A stretch of 64,000 nucleotides of DNA from Pseudisothecium myosuroides (lineage: Eukaryota > Streptophyta > Bryopsida > Hypnales > Lembophyllaceae), in contig OX637294.1 of NCBI GenBank assembly GCA_951799445.1, positions 20,299,452-20,363,451 on the forward strand, written 5' to 3'. Shown here piece by piece: positions 24,495-36,681 of the stretch; the first letter of the stretch is position 1, and the number at the start of each line of letters is the position of its first letter. The notes below the pieces were generated by a model. The model worked only from the letters and a program-made list of their open reading frames with translations. It searched no databases and had not been told where the DNA came from. The translations under genes and the position numbers were made by a program.

Positions 24495-26741
24495 GATTAT
24501 CAAATTTGTAAAAATTCTTAAAGGTCCATTGATGAATGTGAATTTAATGATTTTGTGAATGAAAAATAAAAAAATTGAATGTAAATTGTAGACACTTGAT
24601 GCGTATTATAAGCAACAAATATCTATTTCAAAAAATACATGAAGCATATATTTATTTATAAAATAAAACATGTATACATACTTAAGTATATTTTTATCTT
24701 ACAATTGTAAGTATATTTTTATCTTACAATTGTAAGTATATTCTTTTTTCTTATCAAATTCATTGGAATAGGAATATTTATTAGACAATCAAGCATATTA
24801 TCATCAATTTTAATGAATTGCATCCCCCTAAGTTGGATTAAAATAATGGTAGATCTTTTTACCAAATTTCAAATTATCCTCTACATAAGCATATTATTAA
24901 TGCATTCTTAGAATTGATTTATTATTTTTTCATTAGCTCTTTGGGGGGCCTTCAAAGTGAAGATTATATAAAAGTTTGAAATGAGAACATTGTAATCCTT
25001 TGTTAAATTATTATCATTACAAATATTAATTAACAAATTTTGTGTGATTAATTTTCTTAATAATATTTTGGATTTAGAATATAAATTTGAAATCTCCAAG
25101 AATCTTGCGAGCACTTCCCTAGATTTTTCTATATTTATTCATATTCCTACACATTCATTGTCAAGGTCTACTCCCAAGGACCCAATCACATTTGAAAATG
25201 GTTGTTGGGAGATACAATATCTACAATATACAATAGCTTTGTACTCCCTTGGTGCTCCAAACTTCTTGGAACTCAAAAGGCTATGTTAGCAATCTAAATG
25301 AACAAGAATAGTCCTCCTCTAGAAACAACAATGAGATGCTATATATTTTTGCTTTGACCACCTTACTATAATATGTCTTTTTATTTATATAATAATAGAG
25401 TTGACTAAAATACAATTAAAAATTCTTTGATTTTTTGTCCTATTGCAATTTTCAAAAATCCAAAAAGCCTAAATATGTGCAAGAATTAAAGGAAAGACAA
25501 TTGGTCATCTTACCTTAGCTATGATCTTAGGCACTTGGTAGGCAAACTAACATACTCAATACTCAAGTTCAACATTCTCTACCAAATAAGTAATTAAAAT
25601 TGACAAATGTGATTCAATGGATGCCTAAAAATAAAAAGAGTAGTTTTTTTTAATACTGTAAAAAAATTATATCCCAAAAATCCCATTACTAATTTTTAGG
25701 TGGTAAAAGATGAAAAACAACAAGAAACCATAAGAAGTAAGAGCTAGAAAGCAACAAAAGATAAGGAAGAAGAAGCAAAAGAAGTGGCAGCTAGGGTTTC
25801 AAAATCCTGTACATTGACTTGCCTACAGTTTTTTGGACTGCCCACATTTTTCTTAGGCAACTCAAAAAGAAAAAAGATGAGTACTATAGGAATGTGACTA
25901 TGGAATATGATTGCATAGAGTTACATGCAAAAATATGGTTGACAATTATGACAGAGCATTCCCCAGATATATTTTCTATTGTTCCCTATAAAATACTTTG
26001 GCGTTTCCGTAGGACTTATACTATATGCCTGCCAAATACCAGGCCAAAATATGACTAGCAATTATATTTGCAGTCATATTTTCTCCGAAGGTGTTGGCCT
26101 CCTAGAATATAACTATTAGTAGTTACTAGTCATCACTAGTCATATTTTCACAGTTATAAAATATCCGTTTTGTTGTAATAATAGCCAATTTTTGCGATTG
26201 CTTTCTTTTTGTATGGTTGCTAAATATGTTCAACAACTTATTTGCAAGTTGTCAAGTTTTTCCAATAGTTGTTGCGAGAGTTGTTACTATAGGTTAAATG
26301 GATGCTTGTCTATTTGGTATTTACCAACAGCCGTGGCAAAATGGAAAGTGCTTTAACAAGGTAAGCAATTTGTTGGGTTGTTTCTAAACCTTTTTATTCC
26401 CAATCACTTGGAAGCCTTTTTATAGTTCTAGCTACTTTTTTGAAGCTCGAATCCAAGTTTTATTCTAACAAAATTGCGTGTCCTGATGGTAAAGAAACTT
26501 TAAATCTACTTGCGCTCTTATAATTCAATAAGCTTGGCTCCCACTTTTCAATTAGGATGCGTATCAAATTTTTCATTGAAGAAGCATACAAGAGATGGCC
26601 TCACTCATGATGGCCCTTCAACAATGTAACAATAATATCTTTATCAAACTCATAATGCTTGGACAAGATAATTATATGTATGTTGGTCACCACTTATGTA
26701 GGTTGTTGTTTCCTTGAAAATCAATGCCTTGATGCCATCCT
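24495..26741. other. AT-rich intergenic DNA
   Basis: No gene is supported. A 25-bp unit containing aagtatatttttatcttac repeats in tandem near 24685-24742 (about 2.3 copies). Confidence 0.5.
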
Positions 26742-26745
26742 TTAA

Positions 26746-27660
26746 TCCCTAAAGTCCCATTCATTTGTCCCTTCGGATGATAAAATGGATTTAAGGCAAG
26801 CTCTTACGGTTACAATATTTGTTGGGATTTTCTAATTCTTTTTGTAAAGATAGAAAAACACATTAGCTTTTGGAAAGTATAAATTTATTTCAATCGGTGC
26901 CTAAGAACAAAAATTATGGTACAATAAGCCCAAATTTTAGTTCTTGGAGTAGAAAAAAGACCCACAAAAACTTAAAATTAAAAAAAATCTAAAATTTGTT
27001 TTTTATATATCGTATTTTCATCTACATAAGAAGCTCTAATTCATTCCATTTGGGTTTGTTATGTGAAAGTTATGGACAATCTTATTTTTGGGCAATCAAA
27101 GCATGTTCTTGAAAAAATACCTTGTAGAATTCATTATAAACTCAATTTTACAATTTAAAAAATATTCACAAGGTAAAAATATCTTTTAGAACAACCTCAC
27201 TATTGAAATTAGTCTGTTTCAATTCCATCTTAGAGCTATTAACGGTTTAATATTCCCTTCAATCTTGAACCTACTTCTACTTAAGTATTTTTTAATGAAT
27301 GAAAATTAAGTATATATTTTTTGAATTTATTTCTTAGACTCTCAACTCAATATTTCAATATAAAAAATTAGAAATTCAAAATCATTAGTGCAAAAAATTT
27401 AAGTTAAGAAGATTCAAAGCCAAAAACTCTAGTTGAGCAAGGTGCAAAAAAATTATTTTCTTCACTTTTAATGTAAATATCTTGCAATTTACGAGGTTGA
27501 AGTTTTTGAAATTTCTTCCACACATTCTTACACTAGTCTAGTACAAGATCCTACGGTTAAATGTCCAAGAAAACAATTTTTTGTTTTGTTTTGCTCTTTG
27601 CAATAGAAATGGCAATTTTGAGTGGCTTTCAATGAAAAAATGGCCTAGAAACTTTAGGAA
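26746..27660. mobile_element. TTAA-flanked element, older copy (about 915 bp, piggyBac-like)
   Basis: TTAA (26742-26745) precedes TCCCTAAAGTCCC, and CTTTAGGAA precedes TTAA (27661-27664). Internal similarity to 42869-43802 is collinear: a caatcggtgcc block, a ggattc/aattcatt block, tagaacaa, ctcaactcaat, a gatcctacggtta block and aaaatggcct near the end. The termini are more decayed than in the 42.9 kb copy. Confidence 0.65.
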
Positions 27661-28273
27661 TTAATTCTTATGTCCTAGGTAACCATTCTATTGTGGAGCT
27701 TGTATTGAGATCATCATAAACACTTTTCTCTTGTCATTGCAACTTGTATGTCAATTGCAAGTACCTCAATGCATTTCCAAGACTTCCATAATGTTTTAGA
27801 GTATAGATGGGATCCCAAAGAGATGGTACAAACCAATTTTTGTATGGTCGTCTAACCTTTGTTGTCTTTGGTGTTGGACCAAGCTTCTTCATTTTGCTTC
27901 TTGGGCCTTTCTACTAGTCATTTTTGAACTTCCTTCTTTCTAAACTAATCCAACTCTAAGTTGGCATTGAGTGAATGCATCCTTTCAAATCATAAATCAC
28001 TTTTGTAAGTCTTTTCTTCAATTGAAATAAGGGAAAACAAATTATGAAGAAGAGAAACCAAAGAAGCTAAAGACGGAAAATAAATGTGAAGAAGGAAAAA
28101 TAATATTTAAAGAAAAAAAAACGGAAGGAAAAAAAACTAAAAACATGGAGAAAGAAAAAAAATTAATAAAGATAAAAAGAAGGGAAATAAGAAGGAAAAA
28201 ATTGTTAAGAACCAAATAATTTATAATCAATTTTTCAATTTAAGAATGATAGTTTTCAAAGTCAAATTAGTAA

Positions 28274-28641
<368 letters not shown>

Positions 28642-29640
28642 CATTTGAAGCTAAGAATGAAACTATCCAAAGTGAACGTAGTCAAAAAAGCCCACCAATA
28701 AAATAGAATCACTATTTCAAACTAAAAATAATAGTTCTGAAAATGAAAATAGTCTTAAACCAACCAAAATGAAATGAAAATCACATTTTCAAGTTAAGAA
28801 TGATAATTTCCAAAATGAAATGACACTCAAGACCACCAAAAGAATGAAATCACAAATTCAAGGTAATTATGATATTTTCCTAAATGAACATAGTCTTGAA
28901 GGCCACAAAAAAAGTACATCACTATTCAAGTTATTAGGCTAGAGTTCATCTAGTCTTGGAGTCTTTTTTACCATGGGGAACACAAAGGGGATAAATAAAA
29001 GAGATTTGGCCTTTATTTTTGGCCTTTTAATCTATATTTTATAATATTTTTTCAATGATTTGAGGATACTTGTCTTTAAATATGAATTCAAATTTTCCAA
29101 ATTTGATCATCTAATGGTAAATGATAAGTTTTTGTGTTTTTTGTGCCACCAATGATTCAATTTGAGACCAATAGGTGCATTCTTCATTTCTTTAGTAATC
29201 TTGAAAATCATCCATCAACCACTTTTTGACCTTAGTGTCGTTCTAGGACTGAACACCTTTTTGCCAAAACCATCTCCAAAATATTTAAAGTTCACCAAAT
29301 TTTAGATAATTTTACTGATGAAAGTGTATACATGATGGATGCATGAATAAAAGTGAATGATTTTTTTGATGTACCTACCACAGTTATTTTTTGGCTTTCT
29401 AGTACTAGTTTGCACACCCCCCCCAAAAAAAGTGGCTAAAAAATGGCAACGAACCATGAAGTTTTTTTGCCAGAAATCTTCAAATTAAAAAAAATCTTGG
29501 ATGAAATTGCTAGACTGTGGATGAAAACAAAATTATGGGCATATGATATGTGCTAGTGTGATATTTTCTATCCAATATGTGGATGAATGTTGAAATTTGT
29601 ATATTATATCGCCTTTTTGGCACTTCATAATAAATGAAAA
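28642..29640. repeat. AT-rich block homologous to the DNA upstream of the other AIM24 copies
   Basis: 28960-29130 (ataaa..gatttggcct, then aattcaaattttcc.aatttgat) matches 34065-34200 in the same order, and aaataaatgaaaaacaa near 29628 matches 44663. This places the block as the left part of the first unit of the AIM24 segmental repeat. Confidence 0.5.
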
Positions 29641-29699
29641 ACAAAGCCCCGGTGCCTACACTCCAAGGTGCGTGACGCTCTACCAAGGCAAAAACAAAT

Positions 29700-30495
29700 C
29701 AAAATCATTGATCGTGATGGATGCGATGCCATCCCCACAACTTTGCAGAACCCAGCGCCACCCGAGTCCGCGGCCGCCGCGTCCTCCACCGCGCTCTCTC
29801 ATCCCAAAAATTCACTATTCATTTGGAATAGTTCTTTGGTTTTATTCCTTTTACTATTGAAGAATTTGTTTTTTTCTATCAATTCCCCCAAAGTCTTCGT
29901 TTTCCCTTGCAATCGAGTTCTCAAAATCTCAAATTGTATAGTAAAACGAAAAAACAAATCAAAAATGCCCCCCAAAATTCTGCACAACTTGCCAGAAATT
30001 CCATGTACTGTACCGACTTCTCGAATGGGAAGCACCTGAGCGGGGTCCCGCACCTTCCTCAAGTCTCCTGGCAACGCGTATTCTTTACCGCCGAGGACAG
30101 TCCTTGATGGCCTGATCTGTACTTGCAGTACTGTACAACACCAGTCGTTGACAAAACGATCCACCCTCTATTCCAGGCTCTTTATTTTTTTACGAAATTG
30201 TCGCGTTGGGCAATGTGCAGACGTTTCTCATAAGAGATACAGAGAACCCAGTTTTCCTCGCACAAACTTCCCAGGATCCCTTTTTGGGGCATCATCGATT
30301 GGAAAGGGAGAGGGTTTTGGAGCAGAGCGCGATTAATCGAGTGGTCGAGAGTTTGGAGACGAGTGAGATCAGGCATTGGAGTCTGAAGAATTTGAATTTG
30401 AGTTTGAGTTTGAAGCGCTATTCGAGTTTGAAGGATTTGCGTTTTGAAGGACTTGAGTTTGAAGCGCGATTCCAGTTTGAAGGCTTTGCGTTTCC
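29700..30495 (+). promoter_or_regulatory. Conserved long leader/promoter of AIM24 copy 1
   Basis: This region is homologous to 36000-36681 and 45005-45688. Shared blocks include gatgccatccccacaactt (29728), a block with ggacagtccttgatggcctg (30094) and gggcatcatcgat (30287). The last 150 bp repeats a motif around gagtttgaagcg several times, a minisatellite-like expansion specific to this copy. Whether it is promoter or 5'UTR cannot be decided from sequence. Confidence 0.6.
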
Positions 30496-31218
30496 ATGGC
30501 GTGCTCTTTGCAGCAATTCGTGGCCGACACACGCGACCAGCAGCAGAAGCAACACTCCATCTTCGAAGTGGAGAAGATGTGTTTTCTCCAAGTGAACCTC
30601 GGCATGCCGTCCTCCACCGGCGCCCCCCTCAACCACGTCTGGATCAAGACCGGGTCCATGGTGGCCTACCAAGGCGACTGCAAGTTCGAGCGCGAGGGCA
30701 TGATGGACCACGGCGTGAGCAATATGTTGAAGAAGCAGCTCACCGGCGAAGGCGCCTCTCTCACGAAAGCCTCCACGAGAAACCGCGCGCAGCTCTACCT
30801 CGCGGACAGCAGCAAGCGCGTCACCGTGCTCTATCTCCAAGGCGAGTCCATCGTCGTGAACGGCGACGATCTCCTGGCGTTCGAGCCCAGCATTTCGCAC
30901 AAGATTACCATGATGAAGAAGCTCTCGTCGATTGTGTCCGGCGGGCTGTTCAACGTGAGGCTGCAAGGGCAAGGATTTGTGGCGATTTTGAGCCACGGGC
31001 AGCCGCTCACTCTCGTTGTGGCGCCGGGGTACCCGCCTGTGTACACGGATCCGCAAGCGACGGTGGCGTGGTCGGGGGGTCTCGTGCCCGACTTCAAGAC
31101 GGACGTGGGTTTGAAGACGTTCATCGGTAGAGGGAGCGGAGAGTCTTTTCAGATGAAGTTCGATGGGAATCGTGGACAAGGATTTGTAGTAGTGCAACCG
31201 CATGAAGAAATTCCTTAA
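30496..31218 (+). CDS. AIM24-family protein, copy 1 (240 aa, intronless)
   Basis: A single uninterrupted ORF of the AIM24/TIGR00266 (Pfam AIM24) family, a beta-sandwich protein of poorly defined function. Yeast Aim24 acts in mitochondrial inner-membrane organisation; bacterial members are mostly uncharacterised. Family features seen: VWIKTGSMVAYQGD (about 47-60), the LTGEGASL motif (about 82-89), QLYLADSSKRVTVLYLQGES, the SGGLFNVRLQGQGFVAILSH core (about 149-168), DPQATVAWSGGLVPD, and the C-terminal IGRGSGESF..KFDG..GQGFVVVQP. No targeting peptide is evident, because the domain starts near residue 10. The start ATG is in ccatggc context. The protein stops right after HEEIP, lacking the Gly/Ser tail of copy 3. 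The ORF is GC-rich against AT-rich flanks. It looks closer to bacterial (actinobacterial-type) members than to yeast Aim24, which is a judgement from memory. Confidence 0.9.
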   Translation: MACSLQQFVADTRDQQQKQHSIFEVEKMCFLQVNLGMPSSTGAPLNHVWIKTGSMVAYQGDCKFEREGMMDHGVSNMLKKQLTGEGASLTKASTRNRAQLYLADSSKRVTVLYLQGESIVVNGDDLLAFEPSISHKITMMKKLSSIVSGGLFNVRLQGQGFVAILSHGQPLTLVVAPGYPPVYTDPQATVAWSGGLVPDFKTDVGLKTFIGRGSGESFQMKFDGNRGQGFVVVQPHEEIP

Positions 31219-31494
31219 AGACCCAAGCGTTTTGGACAAATGGACAAAACTCAAATGTATTTTATTATATAAGTTCTGTGGCTTTTTTGAGGTTTGCATC
31301 AAAGGAAAGGATGTGAGTAGAAAGTATCCATAGGGTCAAAATTTGAAAACTATTTCTAGATTTGCTTCAAAAGAGTTGTGAAGAACTAACTTGTAAAATT
31401 CACCAAAATACAATTTCTATCAGCAGCATTTGAAACTTTACATGATTGGTCAATATTGCAGTGTCAGTTGATTTGAAGAAAGGCATTAGATTTA

Positions 31495-32146
31495 ACCCTT
31501 TAAGGACGACATTGTTTTGGCCCGGCAACAAAACAAGAGGGTTTACGGTATTATAGACGTTGCACGTTTCCTGCCCAGTTGCTCCATTTGAGGATCGGGG
31601 CAGTGGGTTGGATTGCAGACTTCGGGCAGGAAGATGTCGTGCTTGCTTTGATGGACACCGCTTCAACTTGCGTGCACAATGCGTCAGAATATACTACAAT
31701 AGTGTGCATGGGCCAGAGGCAGAAAACGCACACATTCTTTTCGGAAATACTATCTTTGAACGTTAGGCCATGGATGCTATCTTTGAGCTCCAGAGGGTGG
31801 TCGCGGGAGCTCTGGGCATGTACCTCATGTTCAAGAGCAGTTTGCATTCCAATGTTTCATCGAATCCAGTCGGAAGTGCAGTACTCGTTACCTGTGTCTG
31901 TCTCTGGACGAGGGGCTCATCTTCTCGACATTCTTCCCAGCTGTATGGCCAAAAAACGGTTGTAGTTCCTCAACTGACGACGTGATTCGGCCTCAATTTC
32001 TGTATCGAATTTCTGCATTGGATGCGGGAGATGAAGCCGCATCTCCGCTGCGACAAACGCGGAGGCAAACGATGCCCATAGAAGGCCCAGGAATCCAAAA
32101 ATTGAGACCATTGATCACTTATTGCCGTTATTGGTGCCCTTCGTCC
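31495..32146 (-). pseudogene. GC-richer segment with hydrophobic ORF remnants
   Basis: The segment starts at TTAA followed by CCCTTTAAGGACG and ends at CTTCGTCC followed by TTAA (32147-32150), so it may be bounded by TTAA-type element ends. On the minus strand 32111-31917 reads as a 64-residue piece starting MVSIFGFLGLLWASFASAFV, a likely membrane helix, followed by a charged stretch; 31847-31551 reads as a 98-residue Cys-containing piece in another frame. I recognise neither. This could be host sequence carried by a transposon or a decayed gene. Confidence 0.3.
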
Positions 32147-32150
32147 TTAA

Positions 32151-32369
32151 CTGATAAACGACGCAGCAGCCATTTTTTGGTTGATCAATGAATCCTTCTA
32201 TGTAGGCCAGAAGTACAACTATTCATCTTCGGAATTTTGCATGAAATGGAGAGGTCTTGGAGAGTAGTTTGACTTCCAATGAGTGCTATTGGATTTTTTT
32301 AAGCCAGCTATTTACACAATGACAAAAGGGATGATTTCCATGTTCACCAGCCTGGCTATCTTTTAAGGA
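32151..32369. mobile_element. TTAA-type MITE relic, 220-bp family
   Basis: Shares the body of the 220-bp family in reverse orientation: aaacgacgcagcagcc, tatgtaggcc, actattcatcttcggaatttt, gacttccaatgag, a final tttaaggat. TTAA lies at 32147-32150 and 32370-32373. The ends are decayed. Confidence 0.55.
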
Positions 32370-32469
32370 TTAAAAGGTTAATGATGAAAGTATGATCAAC
32401 ACTTTCTTCAAAAAGTAAATTTTTTAATACCAAGCAAATACGTCCACTTGAATTTTGTGCCATTAGTAG

Positions 32470-34520
32470 ATAAGTAAGAGGTGGTCCAACTTTGGTTTAT
32501 ACAAGGCTCATAGTCCAAAGAAAATTTGGTGGATGCATGATAAATCTAATTGGCATCCTACATGGACTTTGAAGACAATGGTGCTATGGTTTTGGGGTGA
32601 GAGATTCTTGACCACCCTCTAAGAGGTAGGCCTAATAAATATCATGCGGGACCATGGAAAAATGAAAGCCTTAAAAATATTATTGTTTTAGTAATGGTCC
32701 TTTGGAAAAGCAAAGAGAAGGGTCCCATAAAATATGATTGTTGAAGTCATTAATAGTGGCCAGTAGCTTGGTACTTTACAGAACTTCGCTTACAAGGCTA
32801 CTTCATAAGCTAAAGGTACTTCACAAGGTGACTCAATGATCAAATAATCCATATCCAAACGAGTTCATATTCTATTATATTCAAGCTAGTCTATTGTAGT
32901 TCATATCCAAAGCTAGTCCATATTCCTTTGTTTTCCATATTAAAGTTGTATTATTGCTTATGTACAATTGAAAAACCACTAATCTAGAAAAAATTTCTCT
33001 CAAATAGGAATGTGGAGCTAGGAGTCCCCATGGATCATAAACGTTACAATGTCACAACCTTTGAACTATGGACCTTCATTGCATACATCAAGGGATAGCG
33101 GATTTTTGTTGGTAGGTCAAAATTATGAATCTCCATATCCATATGTAAGATTGTCGTACTGTAATGAAGATGTACACAAACATAGGTGTAGCATCTGCTT
33201 GATGGTATATCTAATAGTCCTAGCATTCTACATGATAAGAATACTTAGGTTGTTAATGAAGGTGAAAGAAGAAGAAGCCATTGCCAAAGATTTGGAGAAG
33301 AGGGGAAGATCTTCAAAAGTTGTTGTGAGGTGAAAAATCCCAAAGTATCAAAGGCATAAAAGAAAAAGACAAATATTGAAGAAATTGGAGGAAATTATGA
33401 TTCAAGGGATGGCAAGAAGACTTACATTAAAGGATTTTGCGGAGGTGGACACATTCATTATTATCAAAGGAGAAATGGAAGAAGAATTTTCAAAAAGTGC
33501 AAAGAAACAAGGTAAGTAAGTCTTTGATAAAAAATTTAGCACTTATTGATTTTTTAGGTTGTCTTGTACTACTATTGAATGTATTAAGCATCTCCACTTT
33601 AGTGTGCCAATTTGTGAAGGCCCATAACTACCTTTCAATTAATAAATTGTTTTTCTTATCAATTAACACATACCTACGGTTAACCATCTCTTTCATTCAA
33701 AATCATGTTCAACATTATGATCAAATATACTCTTTGCTATATCTTATGCAGACTAGAATGCAAAGAAAAAACTGAGGTCAGTGAATCTGATAAAAATTTC
33801 AAAATTGTGGTTTGAAGTAGGGAAAGATCAAGCTAGAGCACCCTCCTATGTTTTTTTGGAAGGCTTGTCCATATTGTGTGCTAAGAGTGTACGTTGTTAG
33901 TTTTGGTCATAAAATTGAATTAAAATATACCTTTAAATTACATTTACTTTGCTAATTAACACAATTCCTAACATTAACTACAATCGTACTTTTATATAAG
34001 GTTACTTCTAATTATCAACATTTAAAGATTCAAGTTTGTCATTAAATATTATCTAATATTATTGAAGAGATAAAAAGGGGATTAATGTAATGATTTGGCC
34101 TCTATTTTGGATTGTTAATTTCATAAACTCTCTTTGTAGAAAGGTGATTCCAATTCAAGGTATAAATTCAAATTTTCTAAATTTGATAATCTAGTGATAA
34201 TTAATAAGTTATTGCTAAAGAAAAAAGAACTCTAATCCATGTGAACTTTAGCACTCACCTAATGTAAGGGAGTCCTCTATATTTTGTCCAATGCTAGAAT
34301 TCATCTTATTTAGAGATCTTTTCACCTTAATAAAAAAAATACAAGAACTTATTATTTACTGCTAGAAAGTCAAAATTGAAAAATGGAATTCATTTCTGAA
34401 ATCAAAGACTCCAAATTAGATGTGATAGCAAATTATATAAAAATAATGATCCAAAATAGGATGCAAGTTTTTAAAAGGAAAAGTAGTTGAAGGTACACCT
34501 GGATGATTCTATCCATTTTT
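32470..34520. repeat. Segmental-duplication block upstream of AIM24 copy 2
   Basis: Collinear with 42165-44320 upstream of copy 3. Anchors include ggtgagagattc (32593 and 42260), tgaatttttgt or tgttggtaggtcaa (33105 and 42705), cataaaagaaa/gaagaaattggag (33380 and 43864), gaaatggaagaagaattttc (33472 and 43965) and ttctatccattttttc (34507 and 44281). The 42-44 kb copy holds an extra 934-bp TTAA element. Short open frames (33049-33333, 33437-33775) are not convincing genes. Confidence 0.65.
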
Positions 34521-35491
34521 TCTTTACTTGCATACTTTCTGGGGTGCAAATCACTCTACCCCGCCCCCTCCCTCCCAAAGCAACGGTGCTAGTATATGAG
34601 CCCAAGAAAGCAAGCTTGTAAGCATTGAGACTACAATATAGGTACCTATAATATAGATACCACATACTATAGAAGGTGTATGTATCATAAACACTTGTAA
34701 TATGGGTATTTGTAACATATATCCTATAATTATAGACGGTTCCTATAGTATATACACCTATAACATAGGTGTGTAGTATTCTAGGCTCATGTTCACATAA
34801 TAGCATTCCCCCAAAGTACTCCTTTCGTTTTAAAATGATCTTCTGGTAGTTTGTTATGACATGGAAAGGAGGTTGGTGGCAATTTCAAAAGTAACAAGAA
34901 GAAACGCAAATCAAAATGTCTATTGTAGGGAACAATCAAGAGTATATTAAGAACCTAATTGTCACATATGCGGCCTTAGCCACAAGTCAAAAGTTCATAG
35001 TTTTTCATAACAAAGAGCAGGCTTGTGATAGGACAGTTCATGTTGACATGGTTAGGGAAATAGATATGGTTAGGGAATTACATTGAAAACTAGACAAGTA
35101 TACAACTGGTGGAGGTCTCGGTGGAGGTGCATCCCTTAATTGATCTCGTTCTTGGGCCACGTATGGTCATGGGAAAGACCATCATTTCTAAGCTAAGGAC
35201 CGCAACCAATGATTCTAGGTGACAATGAGTGGCTACAAGTGCTCCTTAAAAATGCTCCCAAACTTCTACTTTTGACTATTTGGAAACTACATTTTGAAAA
35301 AAGCTATAGAACTCAAAGCTTCAAGACAATAGGAGTACACCAAACTCTACTTATAGTTCAAAACGAGTTGAAATATTGTTGTTTTCAATCTTCATTTAGA
35401 ACATTTTGTCTAATAGGAAGATCATTTTAAGATAGAGGAAGTAAAAAAATTAGTTCCATATGATGTATTCCTTTCACCAAACCAAGGTTAA

Positions 35492-35901
35492 CCTTTAAAA
35501 CGTGGACGCAGCCATCCTATGGCCAATGGATCAAACTGTGTAGGATAGAAATGCAACTATTCATCCTTGAAATTTGTTGTAAAAAAGAAAGATCTTCTAC
35601 AGTAGCTTGACTTCCAATGAGCGCTTTTGCAATTTTGTAAGCCAATAGAGTTAATTGTAAAGTGTGTGCAAGGCGGGACCAGTAGCTGGAGTTTGGGAAA
35701 AACACAGGACCAAACTCCCTGGAGCATCCAAACTCAAATCTAATTGAGTTTGGTGCCGTGTTTGCTTTGTTCTATTCTTAATTAAGCCTTCCTCTGGCAC
35801 AGGTTCAGAAACACAGGATAACTTTACAATTAACTCTAATGATTCACATAGGATTGCAAAAGGATGATTTTAAAAGGGTCACCCCTTCGTCCTTTTAAGG
35901 G
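35492..35901. mobile_element. TTAA-flanked MITE of the 220-bp family, carrying a nested TA element
   Basis: TTAA at 35488-35491 and 35902-35905. The right end (ggacgaa..cttttaaggg) and left end (cctttaaaacgtggacgc) match the ends of the copy at 55845-56068 in reverse orientation. After removing the nested insert at 35648-35836 the body is about 219 bp, matching the 221- and 224-bp sister copies. Confidence 0.82.
35648..35836. mobile_element. Nested TA-flanked MITE (189 bp)
   Basis: Perfect inverted ends GAGTTAATTGTAAAGT with TA on each side (35646-35647 and 35837-35838). The sister MITE at 55845-56068 reads gtgaatctgattggctt across the corresponding point, giving an unfilled site. TA duplication suggests a Tc1-mariner-type or similar element. 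The termini do not match canonical Stowaway ends. Confidence 0.78.
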
Positions 35902-35999
35902 TTAAACAAGACCTCAAGAACGAGATGAACTCTAGGCCAGGCCCTATATTCTCTCAAAGTCTGTCTGTTTAACGAATTTCATCTATAAAAATAGAACTT

Positions 36000-36681
36000 C
36001 AGTTCATCGTGACGGATGAGATGCCGTCCCCGCAACTTCGTGGAACCCAGCACCACACCAGTTGGCGCCTGCCGCCCGCCGATTTCCTCACGCTCTTTCG
36101 ACCCAAAAATTCCCTCAATGCCTTCGTTCTCGCCGTTTTCCCTTGCAATCGACTGAATCATTTTCTCAGAATCTCAACTTGTACAGAAAAACAAAATCAA
36201 AACGAAAAATACCCCCAAAATTTCGCCCACCTGGTCAGAAATTCCGCATACCGACTCCACAAGTGGGAAGCACCACACGAGTTGGGCCCCGCTCCTCAGC
36301 TCCCTTGCAACGCGCATTCTGACCGCCGAGGACAGTCCTTGATGGCCTGATCAGTACTTCCAGTACAAACCAGCCGTTGACATAGCTATCCACCGTCGAT
36401 TTGAGGCATTTCGTCGAAATTGTCGCGTTTTGCAATGCAGGAAGGTTTTCTACAGTATAAGAGAATCACAGCTCTCAGTTTTCAGCGAACAAATGGGTTC
36501 AGGTTCTCGATTTGCTGAGGTTTGGGGCATCATCGATCGAAAGTGGAGAGGAATTTGGAGACAGCGCGATCGATCGAGTGTAAGCTCGAGGAGTTTGGAG
36601 ACGAGTGCGATCAGGGATTCGAGTTGGAAGCGCGATTCCAGTTGAATAATTTGAGGTTGAAGGCTTTGCGTTTGAATCGCC
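36000..36681 (+). promoter_or_regulatory. Conserved long leader/promoter of AIM24 copy 2
   Basis: Matches the copy-3 leader (45005-45688) nearly throughout, including gatgccgtccccgcaacttc (36020), ggacagtccttgatggcctg (36330), a region around ggcatcatcgatcgaa (36527) and ggagacgagtgcgatcaggg (36596). Similarity to copy 1 is lower. Confidence 0.65.

Noticed and set aside
30418..31302. 294-codon minus-strand frame opposite AIM24 copy 1, and equivalents at 36499-37389 and 45617-46249
   Set aside because: These are antisense shadows of the GC-rich AIM24 ORFs; the sense frame carries the conserved domain.
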